A program made the position numbers and the translations under genes. The notes beneath the pieces are model-generated. The model did no database searches, was not told the DNA's origin, and saw nothing but the letters and a program-made list of their open reading frames with translations. A stretch of 64,000 bases of DNA from Euzebya pacifica (GTDB taxonomy: Bacteria; Actinomycetota; Nitriliruptoria; Euzebyales; Euzebyaceae): assembly GCF_003344865.1 (NCBI RefSeq), contig NZ_CP031165.1, positions 4,469,910-4,533,909 on the forward strand, written 5' to 3'. Shown one piece after another: positions 17,263 through 26,011 of this stretch (within the stretch, counting starts at the first letter, position 1; each line of letters begins with the position of its first letter).

Positions 17263-17856
17263 ATGCCGAACATCCACACGCTGCTCGTCCGCCATCGCGG
17301 CGCGGCCCGCATCCTGACGCGCCTCCTGCTGGCCGTGGACGGCCGTGCCTGCCCCGTGCTCGGCGTCGCCACCCCCGACACCTCGACCATCGTGCTGTGG
17401 GTGCAGGTGGCCGACGACCGGCTCGACCACGTCCTGGGCGCCGTGCGTCGGACGGTCGGGCTGACCGGCGTTGCCGCCGCCCGACCCGCGCAGGCCGCAC
17501 CGCTCACGGGCTTGCGCACCCACCTGGACGCCGACGGGGTCGTCGACGTGAGCCTCGCCCGTCGGGCACAGGGCGTCAGCACGCGAGGGGCCGGGGACGG
17601 GACGTCGGTGGCCGCCGCCACCCGCGCGGCGCTCGCGGCCAGCGGTGCGAGCCCCGCCGACGGCGACGTGTGGCTGCTCGTGAACCCGGTGACCGGACAG
17701 CCGACCGCGGTCCGGCTGGATCCCACCGAGGGGGAGGGAGGGCTCACCGCATGGGTGGCAACGGGTCCGAGCCCCGTCGGCGCGGTGGCCGACGTCCTGC
17801 TGGCGGACGGAACCAACACCGTCGCTGACAGCCCCGCCACGGTGGAGGCCGCCTGA
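17263..17856 (+). CDS. unrecognised protein with ACT-like N-terminal region
   Basis: 197 residues, not confidently assigned. The first 75 residues (NIHTLLVRHRGAARILTRLL, then a strand pair, then DRLDHVLGAVRRTVGL) follow the beta-alpha-beta-beta-alpha-beta order and residue pattern of the ACT domain in acetolactate synthase small subunits. The remainder (about 80-197) is Ala/Gly/Thr-rich and contains TSVAAATRAALAASG and LLVNPVTGQPTAVRLDP. GGAG 8 nt upstream supports ATG 17263. The preceding leader peptide with several Leu, Val and Ile codons fits a link to branched-chain amino acids. It is too divergent to call ilvN; its end meets the AldR-like gene through a tandem repeat. Confidence 0.5.
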   Translation: MPNIHTLLVRHRGAARILTRLLLAVDGRACPVLGVATPDTSTIVLWVQVADDRLDHVLGAVRRTVGLTGVAAARPAQAAPLTGLRTHLDADGVVDVSLARRAQGVSTRGAGDGTSVAAATRAALAASGASPADGDVWLLVNPVTGQPTAVRLDPTEGEGGLTAWVATGPSPVGAVADVLLADGTNTVADSPATVEAA

Positions 17857-17904
17857 CGCCCACTCGCCCGATCGCGCACTCGCCCAGTCGCCTACTCCCC
17901 TGCC
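17857..17904. repeat. three degenerate 16-bp tandem units
   Basis: CGCCCACTCGCCCGAT, CGCGCACTCGCCCAGT and the weaker CGCCTACTCCCCTGCC follow one another from 17857. The third unit contains the TAG stop codon of the AldR-like gene (17892-17894). Confidence 0.65.
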
Positions 17905-18392
17905 GCGGACACGGGCAACGGCGCGTCGTCCACGACCGTCCGCAGCGCGAAGGTCGAGACGATGTCGGTCACGCCCGGCAGCCCGGCGATGTAGCTGCGA
18001 TGGATGCGTTCGTAGTGCGCGACGCCGTCGACGTCGAGGCGCAGCAGGTAGTCGGCCTGTCCGGCCATGAGGTGGCACGACCGCAGGCCCGGGCAACCGA
18101 CGACGGCGGCCTCGAAGGCATCGAGCAGCTCGACCCGCTGGCTCTGGAGGGTGATGGCCACCAGCACGGTCTGGGATCTGCCCACCGCGTGGGGGTCGAC
18201 GATCGCCCGGTAGCCGATGAGGACGCCGTCGTCCTCCAGCCGACGGACCCGACGCAGGCACGCCGACGGGGACAGCCCGATCCGATCGGCCAGCGCCTGA
18301 TTGCTCAGCCGACCGTCGTCCTGCAGTGCGCGGATGATGGCTTCGTCCACTCGATCGATCATGTACGGCAGATCATTCGACAGATCGACCAT
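17892..18392 (-). CDS. Lrp/AsnC family transcriptional regulator (AldR-like)
   Basis: An N-terminal winged helix-turn-helix (RVDEAIIRALQDDGRLSNQ, then LADRIGLSPSACLRRVRRLE) and a C-terminal RAM/ACT-like ligand domain (AVVGCPGLRSCHLMAGQADY, GLPGVTDIVSTFALR) give a complete Lrp-type regulator of 166 residues from ATG 18392. ATG 18362 (MIDRVDEAI) is the start most like family members; GTG 18446 is the longest. An AAGGA lies 12 nt before 18392. It is divergent from ald with about 113 bp between, the classic AldR arrangement in which alanine controls alanine dehydrogenase. The operator is expected in 18393-18505. Confidence 0.9.
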   Translation of the reverse strand: MVDLSNDLPYMIDRVDEAIIRALQDDGRLSNQALADRIGLSPSACLRRVRRLEDDGVLIGYRAIVDPHAVGRSQTVLVAITLQSQRVELLDAFEAAVVGCPGLRSCHLMAGQADYLLRLDVDGVAHYERIHRSYIAGLPGVTDIVSTFALRTVVDDAPLPVSAAGE

Positions 18393-18505
18393 ACGACGCA
18401 AGAATCCTTCATCAGCGGTCGTCACAACCTTCCGATTGGCAATCACCTGCGTTCGCGCCGTCAGTACGGTGATCCCTCCACGGCGGCAACCCAGGAGGAA
18501 CCACG

Positions 18506-19627
18506 ATGCGCATCGGCGTACCCACGGAGATCAAGAGCGGCGAACGGCGCGTCGGGCTGACGCCGGAGAGCGCGGCCGAGCTGGTGGCCCACGGTCACGA
18601 GGTGCTCATCCAGTCCGGCGCCGGCGACGGCATCGGGGCCGCCGACGACGACTACGTGGAGGGCGGGGCCACCATCGCCCCGGACGCCAAGACCGTCTTC
18701 GGCGAGTCGACGATGATCATCAAGGTCAAGGAGCCCCAGGCGGAGGAGCGGGCGATGCTGACCGCCGACCACGTCCTGTTCACCTACCTCCACCTGGCGC
18801 CGGACCCCGACCAGACCGCCGACCTCGTCGCCAGCGGCGCCACCTGCATCGCCTACGAGACGATCGTCGACCGGGACGGGCGGCTGCCCCTCCTCGCGCC
18901 GATGAGCCAGGTCGCCGGCCGCCTCAGCGTCCAGGCGGGCGCCCACGCGCTGGAGGTCTCGCAGGGCGGCGCCGGTGTGCTGCTGGGCGGCGTGCCCGGT
19001 GTGGCACCGGCCCGCACCGTCGTGATCGGCGGCGGCGTGGTCGGCGTCAACGCCATCGAGATGGCCAACGGCCTCGGGTCGGAGGTGACCGTCCTCGACC
19101 GCGATCTCGGTGTGCTCGAGCGCCTGGCCCGCCGGTTCGGTCCGTCGCTGCGGACGGTGTACTCCACCGGCGCCAGCCTCCAGGCCGAGGTGCTCTCCGC
19201 CGACCTCGTCATCGGCGCGGTGCTGGTGACCGGTGCGCGCGCACCGAAGCTGGTCACCGCCGAGCTGGTGTCGCAGATGCGTCCCGGGTCGGTCCTCGTC
19301 GACGTCGCCATCGACCAGGGCGGCTGCTTCGAGACCTCCCGTGCCACCACCCACGCCGAGCCGACCTACCTCGTCGACGGGGTCGTGCACTACTGCGTGG
19401 CCAACATGCCGGGCGCGGTGCCGCGGACGTCGAGCTTCGCGCTGAACAACGCCACGCTGCCCTACGCCATCCGCCTGGCCGACCACGGGTTCCGCGAGGT
19501 GCTGACCAAGGACCCGCTGATCGCCCACGGCCTGAACGTGCACCGTGGCATGGTGACCGAACCGTCGGTGGCGCGTGACCTCGGCTACGACTACGTCGAC
19601 CCCATGACGGCGATCACCCGGGCCTGA
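18506..19627 (+). CDS. ald: alanine dehydrogenase
   Basis: 373 residues, full length. NAD-dependent reversible deamination of L-alanine to pyruvate and ammonia. Signatures: the N-terminal [20 protein letters not shown] (first catalytic region), KVKEPQ with the pyruvate-contacting Lys, a His in LHLAPD, and the NAD-binding [17 protein letters not shown] followed by VTVLDRD. Ends [11 protein letters not shown], the usual C-terminus. AGGAGG 8 nt before the ATG. Adjacent and divergent to the AldR-like regulator, so alanine-inducible expression is likely. Confidence 0.97.
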   Translation: MRIGVPTEIKSGERRVGLTPESAAELVAHGHEVLIQSGAGDGIGAADDDYVEGGATIAPDAKTVFGESTMIIKVKEPQAEERAMLTADHVLFTYLHLAPDPDQTADLVASGATCIAYETIVDRDGRLPLLAPMSQVAGRLSVQAGAHALEVSQGGAGVLLGGVPGVAPARTVVIGGGVVGVNAIEMANGLGSEVTVLDRDLGVLERLARRFGPSLRTVYSTGASLQAEVLSADLVIGAVLVTGARAPKLVTAELVSQMRPGSVLVDVAIDQGGCFETSRATTHAEPTYLVDGVVHYCVANMPGAVPRTSSFALNNATLPYAIRLADHGFREVLTKDPLIAHGLNVHRGMVTEPSVARDLGYDYVDPMTAITRA

Positions 19628-19681
19628 GCACCGACGGCGTTCCCCGGCAGCCCGATGAACTAGTACTGCTGGGTGCCCACA

Positions 19682-19699
19682 ATGGCCCCGCCGGGCCAT
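19682..19699 (+). terminator. possible terminator hairpin after ald
   Basis: ATGGCCC at 19682-19688 pairs with GGGCCAT at 19693-19699 around a 4-nt loop, 55 nt after the ald stop and about 100 nt before the next start. The rest of the 170-bp gap shows no clear element. Confidence 0.4.
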
Positions 19700-19797
19700 A
19701 CGAAACCCGCTGACTTCCGTACAGACTTCTGGGTATCCACCTGCCCACCATCCGGCCCCGCGAGCAGGCGCCGGGGGCCTCCAGCTCACGTCGTCCG

Positions 19798-22779
19798 GTG
19801 ACCCCTGCCCTTCTCGTCGCCGGCATCGCTGTGGTTGTCGCATTGACGACCACGGTGGCATCGGGGGTGCTGGTGGGGGTTGTGGGCGCGGCCGTGCTGG
19901 TCCTCCAGCAGCGGCTCGGGATCGATCGGCGGCTGGGGTCGACGCTGGCCGAACGCTCGCCCGCTGGCTTGTTCTGGGCCGACGCCGACGGCCGGGTCCA
20001 GTGGCGCAACGCGGCTTGCCGTGCACTTGTCGGGACCGATCCCGAGTGGCGGTCCTGGTTCGAACCCGGGGCGCTGGACGGCCTGCGCGTGGACGACCAC
20101 GTCGAACGCGTGCTGGAGGTCACCGCACCGACGGGCGCTCGGCGGACCGTCCGGCTGGGGCTCGACCCGAGCGGAAAGGGCGTCGCGGGTTCGCTGGTCG
20201 ACCTGACCGAGGTCTCGGTCCTCCAGGACACGCTGGCGCGTCGGGAGTCGGCCTACGAGATGCTCGCGGTGCATGCCTCCGACATCGTCGTCCGGACCGA
20301 CCTCACCGGCCTCGTGACCCATGCGAGCCCAGCCCTGTACCGCCTGCTCGGGCACGGCACCGCGGGCGTGGTCGGCAGCAACCTGACGTCGATCGCCCAT
20401 CCCGACGACCGCAGCGCCCTCGGCGACGCCATCGAGCAGGTCGTTGCAGGGGGGGTTGCACGATCCATCACGGCGCGGCTCATCACCGGCGAGGGCCAGG
20501 AGGCCTGGGTCGACGTGACCGTGCAGCCCCGGTCGTCGCGCCGCGGCAACGAGATCCTCGAGCTCGACGTGTCGATGCGCGACGTCACGGATCGACGGTT
20601 CGTGGAAGAGGAGGTCGTCCGCAACGAACGGCTGCTGGAGACCGTCACCGGTTCCTCCCCCGTCGGCATCTTCGCCCTGACGGGCTCGAACTGGACCTTC
20701 GCCAACACGCGCCTGGAGGAGATCTCCGGGCTGAGCCGCCGGGACCTGCTCGACGGCAGGCTGTGGGAGTTCGTCCACCCGGAGGACCGCCTGCAGCTGG
20801 AGGTCGATCGCAGCACCTGGACCGCGCAGGAGGTCGAAGCCACGCAGGGCTTCGTCGGCGGGTACTACCGCCTCGTCCGTCCCGACGACGAGGAACGGTG
20901 GATCCACCTGCGCATGGCGCCGGTGGCCGGGTCCGACGGCCGCGGCTGGGTCGGGACGGTGGAGGACACCACCAACGAGGTCACCGCCCGACAGCACACC
21001 ACGCTGCTGGCCACGGTCGTGGCCGGCACGACCGACCTCGTCGCCATCCTCAACCCCGACGGATCGGTGCGGTTCATCAACCCGGCGGGTCGCGAGATGA
21101 TGGGCGGCAGCCACGGCGCGGACCTGGTGCAGCTCCACGCCGGCCGGTTGTTCGGGCCGTCGGGCTGGAAACGGCTGTGCGAGGTCGCGCTGCCGGTGGC
21201 CACGGCCCGCGGGTCCTGGTCGGGCGACGCAGAGATCGTGACCAGCGAGGGTGCCACCCGACCGGTGTCGCTCGTGGTCATCGCCCATCGCGACGCCGTC
21301 GGTCGCATCGACCGCCTGTCGATGCTCGCGCGGGACACCTCCACCCAGAAGGCCGTGGAACGTCGGCTGGCGAAGGCGGCGTCCCACGACCAGCTGACCG
21401 GCCTGCCCAACCGTGCGCACTTCAACGAGGCGCTCACGAGGGCCATGGCGACTGCCTCGCACAGCGAGTCGTCGGTGGCAGTCCTGTTCTGCGACCTCGA
21501 CCGGTTCAAGGCCGTCAACGACACCTACGGCCATGCGGCCGGCGACCAGCTGCTGCGCGAGGTCGCGATCCGCCTGGGTGGCATCCTCAGGTCCGGCGAC
21601 GTGGCGGCCCGGGTGGGGGGCGACGAGTTCCTCGTGCTCGCCGCCGACGTGGAGGATCCCGCGGCGGCGCTGCTGCTCGCCGAGCGCATCCGAGGGGTGC
21701 TGGACACCCCCATCCTGGTCGAGGGCAGCGGGCGGCAGGACGTCCGGTTGTCCTTCAGCATCGGCGTGGCCACGAGCCGCCCCGAGGACAGCCCCACCGA
21801 CATCATCTCCCGCGCCGACGAGGCGATGTACCGGGCCAAGGACCTGGGCAAGAACCGAGTGCAGATGTACGACGCCCGGGAACGGCGGTCGTCCCCCGCG
21901 ACCCTCGTCGCCGAGCAGGCCCTGCGGGCCGCCATCGAGACCGGTCAGCTCCGCCTGCGCTATCAGCCGGTCATCGACCTGTTCACCGGGCGGACGATGG
22001 GCTGTGAAGCGCTGGTCCGCTGGGCCCACCCGGAGCTGGGCGTGCTGTCGCCGCGGGACTTCATCGACCTTGCCGAGGACACGGGCCTCATCCGGCCGCT
22101 CGGCGCCTGGGTGCTGGCCGAGGCCATCCGCCAGGCCGGCGAATGGCACGCCGACACGAGCATGCCGCCGCACACCAGCGTCAGCATCAACCTGTCGGCC
22201 CAGCAGCTCGTGGACGGTGACCTGGCAGAGCGGACCGCCGCGATGATGAAGGCGATGCAGCTGCCGGCCGACTCGCTGTTCGTCGAGCTGACCGAACGGG
22301 CCCTGGCCACCGACGAGTCCGTGGCCCGGGCCGAGCTGAACGCCTTCAGGGAGCTCGGCGTCCGGGTGGCCGTCGACGACTTCGGCACCGGTTACTCCTC
22401 GCTGGCCCAGCTGCGCCGCTTCCCCGTCGACGTCCTCAAGCTCGACGCCGCCTTCGTCCGCGGCCTCGGCAGCAACCCTGCCGACGACGCCATCGTCGCC
22501 ACCGTGCAGGGGCTGGCCGACGCCCTTGCCCTGCACACCGTGGCCGAGGGCGTGGAGACGGTCCAGCAGCTCGATGCCCTCAGGGAACTCGGTTGCCGGC
22601 TCGGGCAGGGCTACCTGTTCAGCGAGCCGCTCACCCCCGACGCGTTCGCGGCGTTCGTCAAGCGCGGTGCCGTCGAGCTCGTCTCATCCCGCCCAGGACC
22701 GGCCGAGCTCGACGTCGACGACCGCGGGGACCTCGCCGAGGATGATCGCGCCGGCCGCGAGCATCCCCTCCACCAGTAG
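19798..22779 (+). CDS. membrane-anchored PAS-GGDEF-EAL c-di-GMP signalling protein
   Basis: 993 residues from GTG 19798. N-terminal hydrophobic segment (residues 4-37), then several PAS-like sensor regions (about 50-500; FVHPEDRLQLE and SIAHPDDRSALG mark two), a GGDEF domain with intact RVGGDEF near residue 606 and an EAL domain with intact CEALVRW near residue 736, plus DDFGTGYSSL and the catalytic-loop residues of active phosphodiesterases. Both diguanylate cyclase and phosphodiesterase activities are therefore possible. The final about 30 residues lie beyond the EAL fold and overlap the convergent DNA polymerase gene by 96 bp. No obvious operon partner. Confidence 0.93.
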   Translation: MTPALLVAGIAVVVALTTTVASGVLVGVVGAAVLVLQQRLGIDRRLGSTLAERSPAGLFWADADGRVQWRNAACRALVGTDPEWRSWFEPGALDGLRVDDHVERVLEVTAPTGARRTVRLGLDPSGKGVAGSLVDLTEVSVLQDTLARRESAYEMLAVHASDIVVRTDLTGLVTHASPALYRLLGHGTAGVVGSNLTSIAHPDDRSALGDAIEQVVAGGVARSITARLITGEGQEAWVDVTVQPRSSRRGNEILELDVSMRDVTDRRFVEEEVVRNERLLETVTGSSPVGIFALTGSNWTFANTRLEEISGLSRRDLLDGRLWEFVHPEDRLQLEVDRSTWTAQEVEATQGFVGGYYRLVRPDDEERWIHLRMAPVAGSDGRGWVGTVEDTTNEVTARQHTTLLATVVAGTTDLVAILNPDGSVRFINPAGREMMGGSHGADLVQLHAGRLFGPSGWKRLCEVALPVATARGSWSGDAEIVTSEGATRPVSLVVIAHRDAVGRIDRLSMLARDTSTQKAVERRLAKAASHDQLTGLPNRAHFNEALTRAMATASHSESSVAVLFCDLDRFKAVNDTYGHAAGDQLLREVAIRLGGILRSGDVAARVGGDEFLVLAADVEDPAAALLLAERIRGVLDTPILVEGSGRQDVRLSFSIGVATSRPEDSPTDIISRADEAMYRAKDLGKNRVQMYDARERRSSPATLVAEQALRAAIETGQLRLRYQPVIDLFTGRTMGCEALVRWAHPELGVLSPRDFIDLAEDTGLIRPLGAWVLAEAIRQAGEWHADTSMPPHTSVSINLSAQQLVDGDLAERTAAMMKAMQLPADSLFVELTERALATDESVARAELNAFRELGVRVAVDDFGTGYSSLAQLRRFPVDVLKLDAAFVRGLGSNPADDAIVATVQGLADALALHTVAEGVETVQQLDALRELGCRLGQGYLFSEPLTPDAFAAFVKRGAVELVSSRPGPAELDVDDRGDLAEDDRAGREHPLHQ

Positions 22780-24492
22780 CCCCGCCGCTTCCTCCGCCGC
22801 GTCGGCGGGAGCCTCGACGACCAGCTCGTCGTGCACGGTCAGGACCAGTCCGATGGGGGCGGAGGGATCGTCGCCGAAGCGGTCGCGCAGCCGCCGGTCC
22901 ACCTCTGCCACCGCCAGCTTCGTCATGTCGGCCCCGGCACCCTGGATCGGGGCGTTGCGGGCCAGCGTGCCGGCCTCGAGCAGGTGCCGCGCTCGGCCGA
23001 GCGGGGTCCGCACGACGTGGTGGCGCCGGGCGATGGACTCCGTGCGGCGCAGCCACGCCGCCACCGATGGGTACCCCGCGAAGTAGGCATCCATCATCTC
23101 CTGTGCCCGCTCGACGGTCGTCCCGGTGGACCGCGCGAATCCGCGGGCTCCCATGCCGTACATCAGGCCGAAGTTGAGGGCCTTCGCGGCCTTGCGCTGC
23201 CCCGCGGTGACCGCATCGACGGTGGTACCGAACACCGTGGCGGCCGTTTCGACGTGCAGGTCGGCGCCTCGCCTGAACACCTCGGTGAGGGCCTCGTCAC
23301 CCGACACCGCTGCCAGCACCCGCAGCTCCTGCTGGCTGTAGTCGGCGACGGCCAGGACGTGGTCGTCAGCGGCGACGAAGCACCGTCGATAGACGGGGTC
23401 GGCCGGGATCTGGGTGAGGTTCGGGTCGCTGTGGGCGATCCGGCCGGTGCCGACCATCTGGCGAACCCGGGCGTGGATGCGGCCGGTCGCGGGATGGACC
23501 GCCCGGGCCAACCAGTCGCCACCCCATCCCTGCACGACCTTGGCGGCCTGACGGTAGGCCAGGAGGGTGGCCACCGCGGGGTGCTCGGCGTGGTCGCGCA
23601 GGACCGACTCCCGGGTGGACGGCACGTCGATGCCGACCCGTCGGAGCGCCTCGGTGACCTGCTCGGGCGAGTCGAGGTTGACCGGCTCCGGGCCGAACAG
23701 CGTCCTGGGCGAGTCCTCGGTCACCACCGCAGCCTGCGCCGCATCGTGCAGGGCGGGCAGCTGCACCTCGACGGTGGCGACCAGGTCGCGCCAGGCGTTG
23801 GCGTCGATGCCGATGCCGCGCAGCTCCATGGCCGCCAGCGGGGCAACGGCCTCGAACTCGCACCTCGCCACCTCGACCAGGCCACCGGCGACCAGCTCGC
23901 GGGTCTGCTGGGCGAACACGTCCCAGGTGACGCGGGCGTCCTCGGCGGCGTAGTCGATCTGCGCCTGGGTCAGCCCCTCGCTGCCGAAGGTCGTGCGGAT
24001 CGACTTCTCCAGCCGACGGTCCAGGCGGTGCGCGGCGATGGCCTCGAGGCTGGCCCCGACCGGGTCGGGCCCGGCGGCGTCGAGCAGCTGCTGGGACAAC
24101 ATGGTGTCGGCGACCCGTCGAACGGACAGCCCCGCCCGCCACAGCATCCGCAGGTCGAACGCCGCGTGGTGGAAGACCTTGAGGCTGCCGGGGTCGGCGA
24201 GCATCGGCCCGAGGACGTCGACGTCGACGGTGCGGACATCGACCACGAGGACGGGAAGGCCGGGATCGGCGGCCACCTGCACCGTCCGGAGGACGTCGAC
24301 CCAGGGATCCCAGCCGGTGGTTTCGGTGTCCACGGCGAGGAAGGGGGCATGCTGGGCACGGGAGAGCCAGCCGTCCACGTCGTCGGCGCAGGTGGCCAGG
24401 ATCACCTCATCCACGGCAACCACCCGGCCCCGGCCGGCGTCGGACCCTTCGACGGGTCTCCTGCCCCGCAGCCACGAAAGGACGTTGTCCAC
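22684..24492 (-). CDS. family A DNA polymerase with 3'-5' exonuclease, lacking the 5' nuclease
   Basis: 602 residues from GTG 24492. A DEDD exonuclease comes first (FLAVDTETTGWD, later QIDYAAEDARVTWDVF), then the polymerase: motif A ADYSQQELR, motif B RKAAKALNFGLMYG, motif C LTVHDELVVEAP. All catalytic acids are present. The 5'-3' flap nuclease of full PolA is absent, so this is a bifunctional exonuclease/polymerase distinct from housekeeping PolA. Start is uncertain: GTG 24492 is the longest reasonable choice but abuts the divergent lipoprotein ATG (24495); GTG 24423 or 24414 would leave room for a promoter. Its 3' end overlaps the GGDEF-EAL gene. Confidence 0.9.
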   Translation of the reverse strand: MDNVLSWLRGRRPVEGSDAGRGRVVAVDEVILATCADDVDGWLSRAQHAPFLAVDTETTGWDPWVDVLRTVQVAADPGLPVLVVDVRTVDVDVLGPMLADPGSLKVFHHAAFDLRMLWRAGLSVRRVADTMLSQQLLDAAGPDPVGASLEAIAAHRLDRRLEKSIRTTFGSEGLTQAQIDYAAEDARVTWDVFAQQTRELVAGGLVEVARCEFEAVAPLAAMELRGIGIDANAWRDLVATVEVQLPALHDAAQAAVVTEDSPRTLFGPEPVNLDSPEQVTEALRRVGIDVPSTRESVLRDHAEHPAVATLLAYRQAAKVVQGWGGDWLARAVHPATGRIHARVRQMVGTGRIAHSDPNLTQIPADPVYRRCFVAADDHVLAVADYSQQELRVLAAVSGDEALTEVFRRGADLHVETAATVFGTTVDAVTAGQRKAAKALNFGLMYGMGARGFARSTGTTVERAQEMMDAYFAGYPSVAAWLRRTESIARRHHVVRTPLGRARHLLEAGTLARNAPIQGAGADMTKLAVAEVDRRLRDRFGDDPSAPIGLVLTVHDELVVEAPADAAEEAAGLLVEGMLAAGAIILGEVPAVVDVELGRSWAG

Positions 24493-24494
24493 CG

Positions 24495-24998
24495 ATGACC
24501 GCCCCCCACACCCTCGCACGCCCGCCCCGCCTGTTGATCGGGGCGGTGATGCTGCTCGCGCTGGTGCTCGCCGGATGCGCGTCCAGCGACACGACGGGAG
24601 ATGGCGGGGAGGTGTCGGCCAGCGCCACGCAGGACCAGACCGACACCCCGGAGGCCACCACGCCACCTGACGACACGGTCACCGAGGACGCGCCGGCCAC
24701 GACCGATCCCGAGCCGGCCCCCGGCGCCCGGACGTACACGGGCACGCTCGGCGGGGGTGACATCGAGGGTGGGTGCTTCTGGCTGGACGGCGACGACGGC
24801 ACTCGGTACGAGCTGATCGCCGGCACCCGGAGCGACGTCGCCATCGACCAGTCGAACCGGGTCATCGCCGATGCCGAGGGCAACGTGGTCGCCCGGGAGG
24901 GCGACACGGTCGAGGTCACCGGCACCGTCGACGAGGGGATGGCCACGTTCTGCCAGGTGGGCACCGTCCTGGTGGTCGACTCCGTGTCAGCCAGCTGA
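24495..24998 (+). CDS. secreted lipoprotein of unknown function
   Basis: 167 residues. The signal peptide is convincing: basic n-region (ARPPR), hydrophobic stretch LLIGAVMLLALVLAG, lipobox LAGC, so the mature protein starts at a diacylglyceryl-Cys. An acidic, Thr/Ala-rich linker (about 30-75) leads to a small beta-rich domain (YTGTLGGGDIEGGCFWLDGD to the end) with two cysteines. The domain resembles an OB-like fold (VEVTGTVDEGMATFCQVGTVLVVDS), tentatively. AAAGGA lies 13 nt before the ATG. The last 12 bp overlap the end of the convergent acyltransferase gene. Confidence 0.75.
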   Translation: MTAPHTLARPPRLLIGAVMLLALVLAGCASSDTTGDGGEVSASATQDQTDTPEATTPPDDTVTEDAPATTDPEPAPGARTYTGTLGGGDIEGGCFWLDGDDGTRYELIAGTRSDVAIDQSNRVIADAEGNVVAREGDTVEVTGTVDEGMATFCQVGTVLVVDSVSAS

Positions 24999-25844
24999 CC
25001 CGGGGGCGTCCTCGGGCGGGTCGACGGGGGGTTCGGCGGACGGCTCGGTGGTGACCGGGTCGGCGCCGTCGACTGCCCCCTCCCGCGCTGCGCGCCGCTT
25101 GGCGCGACGGGCGATCCGCTCCTCACGGGCCATCCGTTCCGCCTCCTCCGGCGTGGGCGCGGTGCCGCCGAGCCGCGCCGGGAGCCACCACCGGTCGCTG
25201 TCGTCGGCGGGCGCCTGGGGGTAGCGGTCCTGCAGGTCGACGACCATGTCGGTGATCGCGGCCATCATCCGCTTGGTGACCTCGCGGGGGTCCTCGTCCG
25301 GCTCGTAGGCGATCGGCTCGCCGTACCGGATGACGATGTGCAGGCCGCGCTCCATGTTCTTCTTGACCGACTTGGTCATGATCCGCTGGCAACCCCAGAC
25401 GGCGACGGGGATCAGCGGGGCGCCGGCGCGCATGGCCATGCGTGCGGTGCCCGTCTTCGCCGACTTCGGCATGAACGACCGGCTGATGGTGCCCTCGGGG
25501 AACATGCCGACCAGCTGGCCCTGGAGCAGCCGCTGGTGGGCCTGCTCCATGATGTCGTTGACGTTGCCGTCGCGGTCGACGGGCAGGTGCTTCATGCCAC
25601 GCATCAGGGGGCCGGACACGGGGTGGTCGAACACCTCCTTCTTGGCGGCGAAGCGCACGAGACGCTTGCGTTCCCGGACGCCGTAGCCGACGAACACGAA
25701 GTCGAGGTAGCCGACGTGGTTGCTGGCGAGGACCGCCGGCCCGTCGAGCGGGACGTGGTGCGCGTCCTCCACCACGACCTTCCAACCCATCACCTTGAAG
25801 GTGCTGACGAAGATGCCGATGACGGGGGTGTAGACGGGCTCCAT
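24987..25844 (-). CDS. 1-acyl-glycerol-3-phosphate acyltransferase family protein (PlsC-like)
   Basis: 285 residues. Acyltransferase motif I NHVGYLDFVF (HxxxxD), motif III FPEGTISRS and motif IV PLIPVAVWG are present in order, which defines the PlsC/LPLAT fold that esterifies lysophosphatidic acid or related acceptors at the membrane. A 60-residue C-terminal tail (from about 225) is charged and Pro-rich, not part of the fold. A TAGGCT box ends 8 nt before ATG 25844, indicating a leaderless mRNA. Divergent from meaA with a 167-bp gap that holds a palindrome. Confidence 0.9.
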   Translation of the reverse strand: MEPVYTPVIGIFVSTFKVMGWKVVVEDAHHVPLDGPAVLASNHVGYLDFVFVGYGVRERKRLVRFAAKKEVFDHPVSGPLMRGMKHLPVDRDGNVNDIMEQAHQRLLQGQLVGMFPEGTISRSFMPKSAKTGTARMAMRAGAPLIPVAVWGCQRIMTKSVKKNMERGLHIVIRYGEPIAYEPDEDPREVTKRMMAAITDMVVDLQDRYPQAPADDSDRWWLPARLGGTAPTPEEAERMAREERIARRAKRRAAREGAVDGADPVTTEPSAEPPVDPPEDAPGSAG

Positions 25845-25852
25845 GGCCGCGC

Positions 25853-25858
25853 AGCCTA
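25853..25858 (-). promoter_or_regulatory. -10 element of the PlsC-like gene (leaderless)
   Basis: TAGGCT on the minus strand, 8 nt before the ATG at 25844. Confidence 0.55.
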
Positions 25859-25972
25859 CCCGCGGTGCCCCGTCGAACGCCCGCCGGCCGGCGCGATCGG
25901 GGCCTGCGTCGTCCCGGCGCGAGGACCGGCGCGATCGGGCTGATTGGCGCGGCCGGGCGGTGGCCACGATGA

Positions 25973-25992
25973 TGGCTACTGATCGGTAGCCA
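25973..25992. promoter_or_regulatory. palindromic operator candidate upstream of meaA
   Basis: TGGCTAC at 25973-25979 and GTAGCCA at 25986-25992 are perfect inverted repeats with a 6-bp centre (TGATCG). The core TACTGATCGGTA is close to TetR-family operators. It is 19 bp upstream of the meaA start and just before its GGAGG, so a bound repressor would block transcription or the start site. No regulator gene is adjacent. Confidence 0.5.
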
Positions 25993-26011
25993 CGCACCAG
26001 GAGGCCCCCAG

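Noticed and set aside
18393-18505. A riboswitch in the aldR-ald gap.
   Set aside because: No conserved aptamer motif recognised; a divergent AldR operator explains the gap better.
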